64,000 nt of DNA from Paenibacillus sabinae T27 (lineage in GTDB: Bacteria > Bacillota > Bacilli > Paenibacillales > Paenibacillaceae): assembly GCF_000612505.1 (NCBI RefSeq), contig NZ_CP004078.1, positions 1,786,001-1,850,000 of the forward strand, in the 5' to 3' direction. The notes under the pieces are model-generated. The model did not search any database. It worked only from the letters and a program-made list of their open reading frames with translations, and was not told the origin of the DNA. Of this stretch, positions 52,644 through 62,134 are shown piece after piece; within the stretch, counting starts at the first letter, position 1, and each line of letters starts with the position of its first letter. The position numbers were made by a program, and so were the translations under genes.

Positions 52644-53711
52644 TTATTTGAAAAATAGAAAGCTTGTCGGCACTGGTCGCAAAGCCCCGTCCGAAGGCCT
52701 GTTCACAACCCGCCCGTTAAAGACGAGCGACGAAGACCCCCCGCCATCCAGATTATAGGCATCGCTTACGCCCATATTGAACAGCTTGTCCTGAAGCTCC
52801 TCCAGCGTAGCTCCCGAGCTGCCGTTCTCATTGTCTCCCTCGGTTACGATAATTAGCAGCTGATCGTCTTTGTATTTGCCGATTGCGGTACGCGGCGCCC
52901 GCCTCGGGGAAACTTCCCATTTCGCGGGTATCACCGTTTTGTAACCGCTCTGCAGCAGCACCGGCACAAAGGAAGCGCCAAAGGCCGGCTTCAGCTTGTC
53001 GAGCTGCTCCCGGCTGTAAAACTTCCCACCGATCAGCCGCCCGTCCTTGTTCAGTCCAACGAAGCTTAAATCCTTATAGCTCGGTTCAAAGCCCGTTAAA
53101 TACCGGCCGCCCACGATTGTGGTGCTAAGCGGGTATCTCTTGCCGTCCTGATCGGCGAAGCCCCCCGCGTTTATGCCGGCGACGGCTCCGTACCTTCTGG
53201 CCGCCTGGAGCGTCGTTTCCGAGCTGCCGGGGCCTTCCGCGCCGAGACTCATCGTCATCGCGTTCTTGTCCTTGAGCTTGATCTTCATCGCATAGCCCGT
53301 ATAAGTCCCGGGATTGACCCGGTATAACTCTATCGCAATCCGGCTGCTGGTAATCGTTTCGTACGGGAAGCCGAGCCTGGCCGTAATCCGCCGGTTGTAT
53401 ATCACACCCGGACGGCCCGCCTGTGTCTTGGCCTTAACCACAATCGAGTTCATGGCAGCGGTCGTCTCCCTGTACAGCTTGGCGCTGTCGCTAACGGCGC
53501 GCATGGTATAGTCGGCGGTGCTCCGGGCCTGATCCAGCTGATCCTTGATCCCGGCCGTTAACTGAACAGGACCCTCTGAAGGCGCAAACCGCTGCGTTTC
53601 CAAATTCAGCGTAAGCGAGGGCTTATAGAACGCCAGGCACACCAGCAGGCCGATGAATGGAGCGGTAACGAGCATGAAGAAACGGTTCACTCTTTTGACC
53701 GGCGTTATCAT
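52644..53711 (-). CDS. Phosphodiester glycosidase-family membrane protein
   Basis: 355 aa. An N-terminal membrane anchor (MLVTAPFIGLLVCLAFYK), then about 100 residues of helix, and a C-terminal phosphodiester glycosidase (NAGPA-like, PF09992) domain. Signatures are AVAGINAGGFAD, PRTAIGKYKDDQLLIIVTEG and DAYNLDGGGSSSLVFNGRVVN. Proteins of this family act on exopolysaccharide or wall polymers outside the cell. ATGA overlap with the gene upstream shows they form an operon. Confidence 0.85.
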   Translation of the reverse strand: MITPVKRVNRFFMLVTAPFIGLLVCLAFYKPSLTLNLETQRFAPSEGPVQLTAGIKDQLDQARSTADYTMRAVSDSAKLYRETTAAMNSIVVKAKTQAGRPGVIYNRRITARLGFPYETITSSRIAIELYRVNPGTYTGYAMKIKLKDKNAMTMSLGAEGPGSSETTLQAARRYGAVAGINAGGFADQDGKRYPLSTTIVGGRYLTGFEPSYKDLSFVGLNKDGRLIGGKFYSREQLDKLKPAFGASFVPVLLQSGYKTVIPAKWEVSPRRAPRTAIGKYKDDQLLIIVTEGDNENGSSGATLEELQDKLFNMGVSDAYNLDGGGSSSLVFNGRVVNRPSDGALRPVPTSFLFFK

Positions 53712-54115
53712 TTCAGCAGATCCATCTCTTTCTGCAACGCGTCCAGCTGCTTGCGGACTTCGCTCAGCTGGGTGTACAGCTTGTTGCTGTTGTCCGTCTT
53801 GGTGCTCGCGTTATCTTTGGTAAAAGTAAGAAGTTCATTGAATGACTGCACTTTATCCTGTAAATCATTCACTTCTTCCGAAAGGACCGACAGTTTCTTC
53901 TCGTAATCCGCTTGCACCGCGGCCAATTGTTGACGGTTCTGAGCGGCAAGCTGCAAAAGCATCTGATCCTTCAAATGATTCGTATAGCTGTACACGGCAT
54001 AGCCGCCGGCGGCGATTACGATTAGCCAGAACAACAGAAACCATTTAACGGAGGAGCCGTTTCTTGTCGCGGCGCGTGAAGGATACGCATCCGGCGATTT
54101 CATTGACGGCTGCAT
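53708..54115 (-). CDS. Membrane-anchored coiled-coil protein
   Basis: 135 aa. A hydrophilic tail, one membrane helix (WFLLFWLIVIAAGGYAVYSY) and a C-terminal coiled coil (about 65-135, YEKKLSVLSEEVNDLQDKVQ). Its stop overlaps the start of the glycosidase gene by 4 bases. No family recognised; the pairing suggests the two proteins act together at the membrane. Confidence 0.7.
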   Translation of the reverse strand: MQPSMKSPDAYPSRAATRNGSSVKWFLLFWLIVIAAGGYAVYSYTNHLKDQMLLQLAAQNRQQLAAVQADYEKKLSVLSEEVNDLQDKVQSFNELLTFTKDNASTKTDNSNKLYTQLSEVRKQLDALQKEMDLLK

Positions 54116-54417
54116 GAATAAATCACCTCTAGACCTATTAATGAGACCTTATTCTACCAGAATTACGCCTTTTTCGCAAAAAGAATAGAGGAAGATTCAG
54201 GAAAAAAGTAATTGCATCCTTTGAAAGCAGTGCGTTACAATTTCACTAGAATATTCTATGCATAAATGTATCCAGAGCCTAGGAAAAAAGACGGAGTAAC
54301 CCTCATCATTAATGAGGGCGCCCGAAGACGTTTCTTCTGGTTTGCACCATGCGCATAAACGCGAAACGCGTCTCTTTAATTGGGTAAAATACATAATAGC
54401 AGGAGGTTTGGGCTTTA
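54116..54417. other. Divergent intergenic region with hairpins
   Basis: About 300 bases between two divergent genes. Contains CCCTCAT/ATGAGGG (54302-54320) and ACGCG repeats around 54360-54370. No promoter with good -35 and -10 was found for the + strand gene, and no known RNA motif. Confidence 0.3.
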
Positions 54418-55074
54418 ATGAGGAAGGTTTGGCAGGTAGTGATTATGGGCTGTCATCCCACAAGCATGCTGGGAACAAAATTGATACTGGAAGAGGCGGG
54501 AAGTCTGATTGTGCTTGGCACCTTCTCCGATTGGGAGCAAGGAGCCGCAATGGTTCGGGAGGAGCGGCCGGAGCTGGTGCTTCTGGACTACTGTGTGCCG
54601 GACGAGGTGATCGAGACGATTCTACCCGGGCTGAAAAAGGAGGCTCCTGCGTCCCATTTTGTCGTTATGACCGACAGGGAGGGTAGGGAGCTGCTGCTGC
54701 CGCTGTTAAAGCTGGGAGCGAGCGGCATTATTTCCAAAGGAGCATCACCGAGCCAGCTGCTGCAGCTGATCGAAGGACTAAGGGAGGGGTTTCTGTCCAT
54801 GCCGCTTGACTGGCTGGAGATGGGGATCCTGCCGATCAGCGCAACCGAGGATGGAGACGTTCTTCTGAAGCTTACCCCGACTGAAAGATTTATTATGGAG
54901 CGGATTGTCCAGGGAATCACCTACGATAAAATAGCGGCCGAGATTGAAGTAAGCCGCCGATCCATTGACAATTACCTGCGCAAGATTTATGTTAAACTCG
55001 AAGTTTCCACGCGGGCGCAGGCCATTGAGAAGTATGCGCTGTATTCGCGTCAGGTCAGACCCGTGTACGCATAG
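54418..55074 (+). CDS. Orphan NarL/LuxR-type response regulator with altered receiver
   Basis: 218 aa. Asp57 (LVLLDYCVP) and Lys107 (IISKG) of a receiver are kept, but the acidic pair at the first beta strand is replaced by GCHP (residues 11-14), so phosphorylation may be weak or absent. A LuxR-type HTH follows (about 150-205, LTPTERFIMERIVQGITYDKIAAEIEVSRRSIDNYLRKIY). No sensor kinase is adjacent. ATG start at 54418 with AGGAGGTT upstream. Confidence 0.85.
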   Translation: MRKVWQVVIMGCHPTSMLGTKLILEEAGSLIVLGTFSDWEQGAAMVREERPELVLLDYCVPDEVIETILPGLKKEAPASHFVVMTDREGRELLLPLLKLGASGIISKGASPSQLLQLIEGLREGFLSMPLDWLEMGILPISATEDGDVLLKLTPTERFIMERIVQGITYDKIAAEIEVSRRSIDNYLRKIYVKLEVSTRAQAIEKYALYSRQVRPVYA

Positions 55075-55147
55075 CATCCGGCGGGGCGTCATAACGCGGC
55101 TTCCTCCGGAATAATCATTCATGAGAGCATGAAGGGAGGGACGCCGC

Positions 55148-56365
55148 ATGAAATACGATTTTTCCGCCCGGGCGCATACGCTGATGTCTTCGCCATTGCT
55201 GAGCATCCGGACGCAGACGCGCAGAGGCTCCGTGATTTCGCTGGCCGAAGAGCTGCCCGCGGAAGAGCTGTTTCCGCTGCCTCTGCTGGCGGAAGCGGCG
55301 TCTACCGTCATTTCGGCCGATGCGCAGGCGCTTCAATACGGAGATCCCGAGGGATACGGACCGCTCAGGGAATGGCTGGCCGGGGATTGGCTGAAAGGCA
55401 AGGGAGTACATATTCCCGGGGACGGCGTCCTGCTGACCACAGGCAGCCAGCAGGCGGTGGATCTTCTATCCCGGGTATACATCGATCCTGGGGACCGCGT
55501 GCTTGTGGAGAATCCGACTTCTCCGGGATTTCTTCAGGCGCTGCGGATGCAGGGAGCGGTCATTATTCCGGTACAGGGAGACCGGGAAGGGCTATTGCCC
55601 GAGGATTTGCGGGAGAAGATTATCAGGCACCGGCCCAAAGTGCTGTTTGCCGCACCGAGCTTTACGAATCCGAGCGGCATCCTCTGGAGCCTAAAGCGCC
55701 GCAAGGAAGTGCTGGAGGCATGCGTTACGCATGATGTGCTTATTGTGGAAGATGACTCCTACGGAGATCTGCATTTCAAGAGACAGGACCGCAGCGGAAG
55801 CAAGTATCCATCTCTATATGCGTTGGAAGACGCGGGCGAGGACGGACATGTGCTGTACATCGGTTCTTTCAGCAAGACGGTGGCTCCTGCGCTTCGGACG
55901 GGCTGGGCGGCGGGCAGCCGTGAGCTGATCGGGGTAATGGCCGCTGCCAAGGGAATGGCGGATTGGCAGTCCAGCTCGCTGAACCAGCGTCTGCTGTATC
56001 ATCTGCTGCATGCGTCCCCGTTCAATTTGCGCGAGCACATTGCGCTGCTGAACCGTGAATACGGCACAAGGCTGAAACTGATGGCAGAGCTGCTCAAGCG
56101 CGCCGCCTGGAAGGACAGCACGTATGATCTTCCTGCCGGGGGCATGTTCCTGTGGGTTTCGCTCCCGGAGGGGCTGGACGCAGGAATATTGCTGAAGAAC
56201 GCCCTTCGCAAGGGCGTCGTTTTCCTGCCGGGGCCGCTCTGTACGGCTGACGACAGCGGAAGCCGGTATATCCGGCTTAATTTCAGCCATCCCGGCCGCG
56301 ACGAACTGCTGCTTGGGATGAATTTGATGAGCGAAGCCGTATCGGAATTTACGGCCCGCAGTTAA
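55148..56365 (+). CDS. PLP-dependent aminotransferase (2-aminoadipate/MocR-core type)
   Basis: 405 aa. Fold-type I aminotransferase: LLTTGSQQAVDLL, PSFTNPSGIL, IVEDDSYGDL and the cofactor Lys243 in GSFSKTVAPALRTGW. It resembles the catalytic half of MocR/PdxR proteins but has no GntR helix-turn-helix at the N-terminus. Ribosome binding site AAGGGAGGG. Substrate not evident. Confidence 0.88.
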   Translation: MKYDFSARAHTLMSSPLLSIRTQTRRGSVISLAEELPAEELFPLPLLAEAASTVISADAQALQYGDPEGYGPLREWLAGDWLKGKGVHIPGDGVLLTTGSQQAVDLLSRVYIDPGDRVLVENPTSPGFLQALRMQGAVIIPVQGDREGLLPEDLREKIIRHRPKVLFAAPSFTNPSGILWSLKRRKEVLEACVTHDVLIVEDDSYGDLHFKRQDRSGSKYPSLYALEDAGEDGHVLYIGSFSKTVAPALRTGWAAGSRELIGVMAAAKGMADWQSSSLNQRLLYHLLHASPFNLREHIALLNREYGTRLKLMAELLKRAAWKDSTYDLPAGGMFLWVSLPEGLDAGILLKNALRKGVVFLPGPLCTADDSGSRYIRLNFSHPGRDELLLGMNLMSEAVSEFTARS

Positions 56366-56393
56366 TAGGCGTACCTGGCGGAATGTTAACCGA

Positions 56394-56436
56394 AGAGCCC
56401 ATTCTCTAGAATGTTCTAGAGAATGGGCTCTTTTTG
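56394..56436 (+). terminator. Long terminator of the aminotransferase gene
   Basis: AGAGCCCATTCTCTAGAA (56394-56411) is perfectly complementary to TTCTAGAGAATGGGCTCT (56414-56431), then T's. Confidence 0.9.
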
Positions 56437-56528
56437 CAACCGGCATCGCTTCCGTCTTCAGGGTCGAAGTTTCGAGGGGCGAAGAAGGATATATGATGTG
56501 ATTTATCAGAACAGCTTCACTGGCTGTG

Positions 56529-57407
56529 TCAAGAGGATTGATGCTCATCCTCCCCGGCGTTAATACGGTCCGCCAGCGACTGGGATACCGACACGGCGGC
56601 ATACTCCAGCAGCGCGGCGCGTCCGGCCGCCTCAAGCGTATACCGGCCGCGGGCCACCCGCTTGAACCAGCCGTAGTAGTTGTTCTGCAGGATGGCGGCC
56701 GCTGCCGGCACCCCGCTGCGCCGGCGCAGCTCTGCCGGCGTCACGCCCTTCGGCGGCGCGCTCCCGGCGGCCGCGCCTCCGGGCACGGCGCCGGGCTTTG
56801 GCGCAGCCGTGCCGCTGTCGGGCCCCGCGGCAGAGCGCGGCTCGCCTATGGCCGCGGCCAGGGCGGCCTCGCGCTCCGCCGCTTCCAGCGCGGCGGCTAC
56901 GCGCAGCGCCTTCTCGCGGTAGGCGGTGACGAGCTTCACCCGCGCGCTGCCGCCGGTGTTGTAGTCGCCGCTGCGCTCGCGGAACTCATAGAGCAGCCGC
57001 TCCCGGCGCCGCCCGCCGCCCCGGACCGGTCCGGCGGGCACTGCGGGCTCCGCCAGCACCTCTACAAGCGGTGCCTTCGTCTTGTAGAAGACGACCGTAA
57101 CGAGCCCGAGGCCGATGCGGCGGCACAGATCGCTAAGCTCGCCCCAGCGCTGGCTCGCAGAGCCCTTTTTCTCCCGGCATCTCTCAACCGCCAAATAGAC
57201 GACCGGACTCAGCTTCAGCCGCTGGGCCCCCTGCAGCAGCAGGGAGAGGTTGAACGTCTTCTTCATCTCCACAATCAGCGGCGGTTCATCGTCCTCCCGC
57301 ACGCCGACCAAATCGCAGGAGCGCACCTCGCCCTTGATTTCGTAGCCTTGCTGTTCAAAAAAACTTTTTAAAGGAGCATACAGTTCTGTTTCCCGCTTTA
57401 CCGCCAT
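56529..57407 (-). CDS. DUF2161 family PD-(D/E)XK nuclease-like protein
   Basis: 292 aa. N-terminal RETELYAPLKSFFEQQGYEI, SCDLVG and LIVEMKKTFNLSLLLQGAQR give the E...D...ExK nuclease-like site, typical of DUF2161. The C-terminal part (about 225-275) resembles a winged helix (LRRRSGVPAAAAILQNNYYGWF). In between, about 165-222 is an Ala/Gly/Pro-rich, very GC-rich stretch that differs in composition from the neighbours. Function of the family is not established. Confidence 0.85.
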   Translation of the reverse strand: MAVKRETELYAPLKSFFEQQGYEIKGEVRSCDLVGVREDDEPPLIVEMKKTFNLSLLLQGAQRLKLSPVVYLAVERCREKKGSASQRWGELSDLCRRIGLGLVTVVFYKTKAPLVEVLAEPAVPAGPVRGGGRRRERLLYEFRERSGDYNTGGSARVKLVTAYREKALRVAAALEAAEREAALAAAIGEPRSAAGPDSGTAAPKPGAVPGGAAAGSAPPKGVTPAELRRRSGVPAAAAILQNNYYGWFKRVARGRYTLEAAGRAALLEYAAVSVSQSLADRINAGEDEHQSS

Positions 57408-57468
57408 AGTTTGTCTCCTTTGTCACGATTAAAGCCGATTCTCTATTATAGCACATCAAAAAAGAGGT

Positions 57469-57495
57469 CAATATTTCGGGCTTCCCGCATAGGTA
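57469..57495 (+). promoter_or_regulatory. Possible sigma-E promoter of prkA
   Basis: CAATATT (57469-57475) and CATAGGTA (57488-57495) with a 12-base spacer are similar to mother-cell sigma-E elements; prkA is sigma-E-controlled in B. subtilis. Confidence 0.35.
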
Positions 57496-57651
57496 TGTAT
57501 TACACTTTTCGAATGCAGACCCCGCTCTTGGCGGCGGAAGCGTCGGAAGGGACGGCGGCAGGCAGGCGGATATTTGTCGAGGGCAACCGGGCAAAGCCCG
57601 ATGGACATCACGCGAGGGTCACAAGAGCGCAAGGTGAGGAGGCAGCGAGCA

Positions 57652-59547
57652 ATGGACATTTTTGAACGTATAGCATCGTACCGGGCAGAGAACGAGCGTT
57701 TGGCATGGAGCGGAACCTTCAAGGAATATATAGAACTGCTAAGAAAAGATCCCACTCCCGCCAAAACAGCACATGCCCGTGTGTATGACATGATCAAATC
57801 GCATGGTGTGGAGGAAATTAATGGCCGCAAACGCTACAAGTTTTTCGAGCAGGAGATTTTTGGATTGGACCGGGCCATTGAGAAGCTAGTGGAGGAGTAT
57901 TTTCATTCGGCTGCGCGGCGGCTGGACGTTCGCAAACGGATTCTGCTGCTGATGGGGCCGGTGAGCGGCGGCAAATCGACGCTGGTTACGCTGTTGAAGC
58001 GCGGGCTGGAGCAGTATTCCCGGACGATTCAGGGGGCGGTGTACGCGATTGAAGGCTGCCCGATGCACGAGGAGCCGCTGCATTTGATACCGGGTGAGCT
58101 GCGTCCGGAGATTGAGAAGGAGCTCGGGGTGCGCATTGAGGGCAACCTGTGCCCTTCGTGCCAGATGCGGCTGAAAAATGAGTTTGGCGGCGATATTGAA
58201 AAAGTGAGGGTCGTGCGGGTGCTTCTGTCCGAAGAAGAGCGCGTCGGCATCGGCACCTTCAGCCCGTCCGACCCGAAATCGCAGGATATCGCCGACCTGA
58301 CGGGCAGCATCGACTTTTCGACCATCACCGAGTACGGGTCGGAATCCGATCCCCGGGCGTACCGCTTCGACGGCGAGCTGAACAAGGCCAACCGCGGACT
58401 GATGGAGTTCCAGGAAATGCTGAAATGCGACGAGAAGTTCCTGTGGAACCTGCTGTCGCTGACGCAGGAGGGCAATTTCAAGGCCGGACGGTTTGCGCTG
58501 ATCAGCGCCGACGAGCTGATAGTCGCCCATACGAACGAAACGGAGTACAAGGCGTTTATTTCGAATAAAAAGAACGAGGCGCTTCAGTCGCGGATGATTG
58601 TCATGCCGGTGCCCTACAATCTGAAGGTCTCGGAAGAGGAGAAGATTTATGCCAAGCTGATCGCCCAGAGCGACATGAAGCATGTGCATATCGCGCCCCA
58701 CGCGCTGCGAGCCGCCGCGATTTTCTCCGTCCTGACCAGGCTGAGGGAGAGCAAGAAGCAGGGCATGGACCTTATCAAGAAGCTGCGCATGTACGACGGC
58801 GAAGAGGTTGAGGGCTACAAGGAAGCCGATCTGAAGGAGATGCAAAATGAATACTTAGACGAAGGCATGTCCGGGATCGATCCCCGGTACGTCATCAACC
58901 GTATCTCCAGCGCGCTGATCAAGGGCGATCTGGAATGCATGAACGCGCTTGATGTGCTTCGGGCGATCAAGGACGGGCTGGACCAGCATCCTTCGATTAC
59001 GAAGGAAGAGCGGGAGCGGTATTTGAACTTCATTTCCATCGCCCGGAAGGAGTACGATACGCTGGCCAAGAACGAAGTGCAGAAGGCGTTCGTCTACTCG
59101 TTCGAGGAGTCGGCCAAGACGCTGTTCGAGAACTATCTCGACAACATCGAGGCGTTTTGCAACTGGACCAAAATCCGCGACCCGCTGACCGACGAGGAGC
59201 TGGAGCCGGATGAGCGGCTGATGCGTTCCATCGAGGAGCAAATCGGCATCTCCGAAAACGCGAAGAAGGCCTTCCGGGAAGAGATCCTGATCCGGATTTC
59301 CGCGTATTCGCGCAAAGGCAAGAAGTTCGAGTACAGCAACCACGACCGTCTTCGGGAGGCGATCGAGAAGAAGCTGTTCACGGATCTGAAGGATATCGTC
59401 AAGATCACGACCTCGTCCAAAACGCCGGATGAGAGCCAGCTGAAGCGCATCAACGAGGTGTCCCGCAGGCTGATCGAGGAGCACAACTATTGCCCGATCT
59501 GCGCCAACGAGCTGCTACGTTATGTGGGAAGCCTGCTGAACCGGTAA
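57652..59547 (+). CDS. prkA: PrkA serine protein kinase/AAA protein
   Basis: 631 aa from ATG 57652 after GAGGAGG, the usual PrkA length. N-terminal AAA domain with Walker A GPVSGGKST (about 102-110), then a C-terminal kinase-like region. In Bacillus PrkA is made in the mother cell and affects sporulation (also described as a protease). The spore-coat-linked gene spoVR lies 2.6 kb downstream on the other strand. The third usual member, yhbH, is absent from the cluster here. Confidence 0.95.
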   Translation: MDIFERIASYRAENERLAWSGTFKEYIELLRKDPTPAKTAHARVYDMIKSHGVEEINGRKRYKFFEQEIFGLDRAIEKLVEEYFHSAARRLDVRKRILLLMGPVSGGKSTLVTLLKRGLEQYSRTIQGAVYAIEGCPMHEEPLHLIPGELRPEIEKELGVRIEGNLCPSCQMRLKNEFGGDIEKVRVVRVLLSEEERVGIGTFSPSDPKSQDIADLTGSIDFSTITEYGSESDPRAYRFDGELNKANRGLMEFQEMLKCDEKFLWNLLSLTQEGNFKAGRFALISADELIVAHTNETEYKAFISNKKNEALQSRMIVMPVPYNLKVSEEEKIYAKLIAQSDMKHVHIAPHALRAAAIFSVLTRLRESKKQGMDLIKKLRMYDGEEVEGYKEADLKEMQNEYLDEGMSGIDPRYVINRISSALIKGDLECMNALDVLRAIKDGLDQHPSITKEERERYLNFISIARKEYDTLAKNEVQKAFVYSFEESAKTLFENYLDNIEAFCNWTKIRDPLTDEELEPDERLMRSIEEQIGISENAKKAFREEILIRISAYSRKGKKFEYSNHDRLREAIEKKLFTDLKDIVKITTSSKTPDESQLKRINEVSRRLIEEHNYCPICANELLRYVGSLLNR

Positions 59548-59593
59548 GAAAGTGCCGAATGTATACGGCGAATGCGCGATAGATGTGTTAGAG

Positions 59594-59620
59594 GGACCGC
59601 TGACGGCAGCGGTCCTTTTT
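59594..59620 (+). terminator. Terminator of prkA
   Basis: GGACCGCTG (59594-59602) pairs with CAGCGGTCC (59607-59615), followed by T's. Confidence 0.9.
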
Positions 59621-59738
59621 CCGTGCGGCAGGGGCGGACTGTGCCCGTTTGCTCTATTTTTCTCAGAAAAAATTCAGACCCCGGAGGGACCAATATCATA
59701 TATAATAGATTTCAATGCACTATGACAGGGGCGAGAAC

Positions 59739-62009
59739 ATGAAAAAACGTCTTTATCTATTACCCTCGATTCTTTTTTTGCTCTTCTTTGCCTATGGGCG
59801 TATTCTCTTGTATCTGCAGAAGGATATCTCCGTGGACTTTATCTCAATCTATGCTCCTGCCTTGAAGGATATCGGCATCGGCATTTTGATTCTGCTTTTT
59901 TTATATGCGCTTTCAAAGGTCAGTCTCATCGCTTCGTATGTTCTGGCGCTCGTGCTGGGCATTTTTCATTTGGCGAATGTCGAATATATTTACGCGCTGG
60001 ACCATGTCGTTAATCTGAAAGATATCACGATGGCTTCGGACAAGGAGTTTATTGCGGGCACGCTGTTTCACGTCAGTTTTCCGGTCTATTCCATCCTGCT
60101 GATGGCGTCTCTTCTGGCGTCGATTTTTTGTCAGCGCAAGCTGCCGCTGCTCCCGCTAAAGACCAAACGGTACAGTCTGTTCGCCTTCGCCGGGCTGCTG
60201 ATTCTCTATCTGGCCCTCGCCGTTTACTCGAGCGGAGATTGGAAGAACGGCAATTTCGTCTCGGCCTCGATCCGCAATTCCGTCGCGCTGCTGACCTTCA
60301 ACGACGAGGATTTGACCGACTACCCTCCGGATATCGAGCGGCAGATTAACACGTCGCAGCAGCTGAAAGAAGGCGAATATTTGCTTGGCAACCACACGGG
60401 CAAGAAGAATATTCTGATGGTCGTCATGGAAGGCATTCCCGGCGCCTATTCGCCCGCGAACCAGGAATATTTGAATATCCCGAACGAAATCAAGCTGACG
60501 AGTCTGGATAAAATCAAGGCGCACAGCCTCATTCTCCCCAACTACATTACCCATAACAACCAGACCATAAGAGGGATGTACTCGCTCGTCAGCGGAGATT
60601 ACCCCAAGCTGGACGCGTCCACGCCGAAGGCTTACGAATATTTGCAAAAAGACCCCAGTTACCGCGAAGAGCTTCTGCCCAAGCTGCTGAAGAACCGCGG
60701 CTACAACACGGCGTTTATCCAGGGGGCGGTGCTGGAGTACATGTCCAAGGGCGATTTCATGACGGCGGCGGGCTTCGATACGGTAATCGGCGGGGAGAGC
60801 TTCAGCAACCCTTACGTCCCCTTCGGATGGGGACCGGATGATAAAGCCTTTTTCGAGCAATCGCAAAAATATATCGACGAGCTGAACAACAAGGGCAAGC
60901 CGTGGTTCGCCACGATGCTGACGGTCGGAACGCATCATCCCTACGCGGTGACGGACGATTACGCGAAGAATTATCCGAGCCGCAAGGCGGCGGCGGTCGC
61001 TTATCTGAATGAGGCGCTGTCCGGATTTATCGATTATATTGACCATTCGAGCTTTGCCAAAGACACCCTGGTGCTGTTCGTCTCCGACGAATCGCATGGG
61101 GTGAACGACCAGCCTTTCGGGTCGAACTGGGGGATTTTTGCGGCGTATTCACCAGATATCAACGGCCAGATTATCAACGACGGCGTATTCGGGCAGAAGG
61201 ATATTCTGCTCTCGCTGCTGGATTATGCGGACCCTGAGCTGGATGCCTATACGACGGGCCGGAGCGTGTTCCGCAAATACACGGAAGATTCGCCGATTCT
61301 GTTCGCTTCCCACTATAACGGCGATGTTTTTTACTCCACGGAGAAGGGGACCGTGTATCAGGTGGATAACAGCGGGCAGCTGTACAGCCTGACCTCGGAG
61401 AACGGGGAGCTGTTCAGTGGGAAGTATGAGAGGACATCCTTGTCCGACAGTGCTATGAAAAAGAAGATCCTCACGTATAGAAATTACATCGACAAGTCGT
61501 CGGCAGAGGATCAGCGAATCGTCATCACCAAAGACAAGGAAATCCCGCTTGCGGACGGAAGCGAGTCGATCATTACAGACGGACAGTTCATCACGCTGCC
61601 TGCGGAATCGTACGTCGATGTTCAGGTGGATTATGCCGCTTCGGCAATGGCCGACCCCGATTGGCTTGTGCTGAAATTTGAGGATTACATCGGCCACAAA
61701 AGTGTGCGCATGATCGACAAGCAGAACGGCAGCGGAGCAATCACGTTCCGGTTCTACAATAAGAAGGTGGTCTACGGGTACGCCTTCAATCTGAAGACCG
61801 CCCTTCATTCCAATGATTATTCGGGAGCGGACAAGTCCATCCGAATCAACCGGATCACGGCCGAGTTCTCGAAGACCGCTCCTTCGGCTGCACCGACAGC
61901 TACCCCGTCGCCCGGGGCAAGCGCCGGATCGTCTGCCGCTCCGTCGCCGACAGCCAGCTCCGGGCCGGAGCATGTGGAGGTCGTCGACATGGATTCGGGT
62001 AGCGAGTAG
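59739..62009 (+). CDS. LTA-synthase-like membrane sulfatase
   Basis: 756 aa from ATG 59739 (AGGGGCGAG upstream). Five N-terminal membrane helices (about 1-165) and an extracellular sulfatase domain (about 215-495). Likely site residues: Glu231 (VVMEGIPG), Thr276 (NNQTIRGMYS, the phosphorylated Thr of LTA synthases) and DESHG at 450-454. After the domain come about 185 residues with beta-like sequence, then a Pro/Ser/Ala/Thr-rich tail to an acidic end, which typical LtaS lacks. Predicted to transfer glycerol phosphate or a similar group to a wall or lipid polymer. Confidence 0.85.
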   Translation: MKKRLYLLPSILFLLFFAYGRILLYLQKDISVDFISIYAPALKDIGIGILILLFLYALSKVSLIASYVLALVLGIFHLANVEYIYALDHVVNLKDITMASDKEFIAGTLFHVSFPVYSILLMASLLASIFCQRKLPLLPLKTKRYSLFAFAGLLILYLALAVYSSGDWKNGNFVSASIRNSVALLTFNDEDLTDYPPDIERQINTSQQLKEGEYLLGNHTGKKNILMVVMEGIPGAYSPANQEYLNIPNEIKLTSLDKIKAHSLILPNYITHNNQTIRGMYSLVSGDYPKLDASTPKAYEYLQKDPSYREELLPKLLKNRGYNTAFIQGAVLEYMSKGDFMTAAGFDTVIGGESFSNPYVPFGWGPDDKAFFEQSQKYIDELNNKGKPWFATMLTVGTHHPYAVTDDYAKNYPSRKAAAVAYLNEALSGFIDYIDHSSFAKDTLVLFVSDESHGVNDQPFGSNWGIFAAYSPDINGQIINDGVFGQKDILLSLLDYADPELDAYTTGRSVFRKYTEDSPILFASHYNGDVFYSTEKGTVYQVDNSGQLYSLTSENGELFSGKYERTSLSDSAMKKKILTYRNYIDKSSAEDQRIVITKDKEIPLADGSESIITDGQFITLPAESYVDVQVDYAASAMADPDWLVLKFEDYIGHKSVRMIDKQNGSGAITFRFYNKKVVYGYAFNLKTALHSNDYSGADKSIRINRITAEFSKTAPSAAPTATPSPGASAGSSAAPSPTASSGPEHVEVVDMDSGSE

Positions 62010-62033
62010 GCGGCACAACAAGCTTCAAGTACA

Positions 62034-62071
62034 GCAAGGCCCGGGGACGGTGGGTCCTCGGGCCTGCTTTT
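62034..62071 (+). terminator. Terminator of the sulfatase gene
   Basis: GCAAGGCCCGGGGAC (62034-62048) pairs with GTCCTCGGGCCTGC (62054-62067), one bulge, then TTTTG. Confidence 0.8.
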
Positions 62072-62134
62072 GAATATGGCGCTATCCGGCGCCGTTTTTA
62101 CCTAATCTGCTGCATCCCGGCTCCGGCCGAGACT

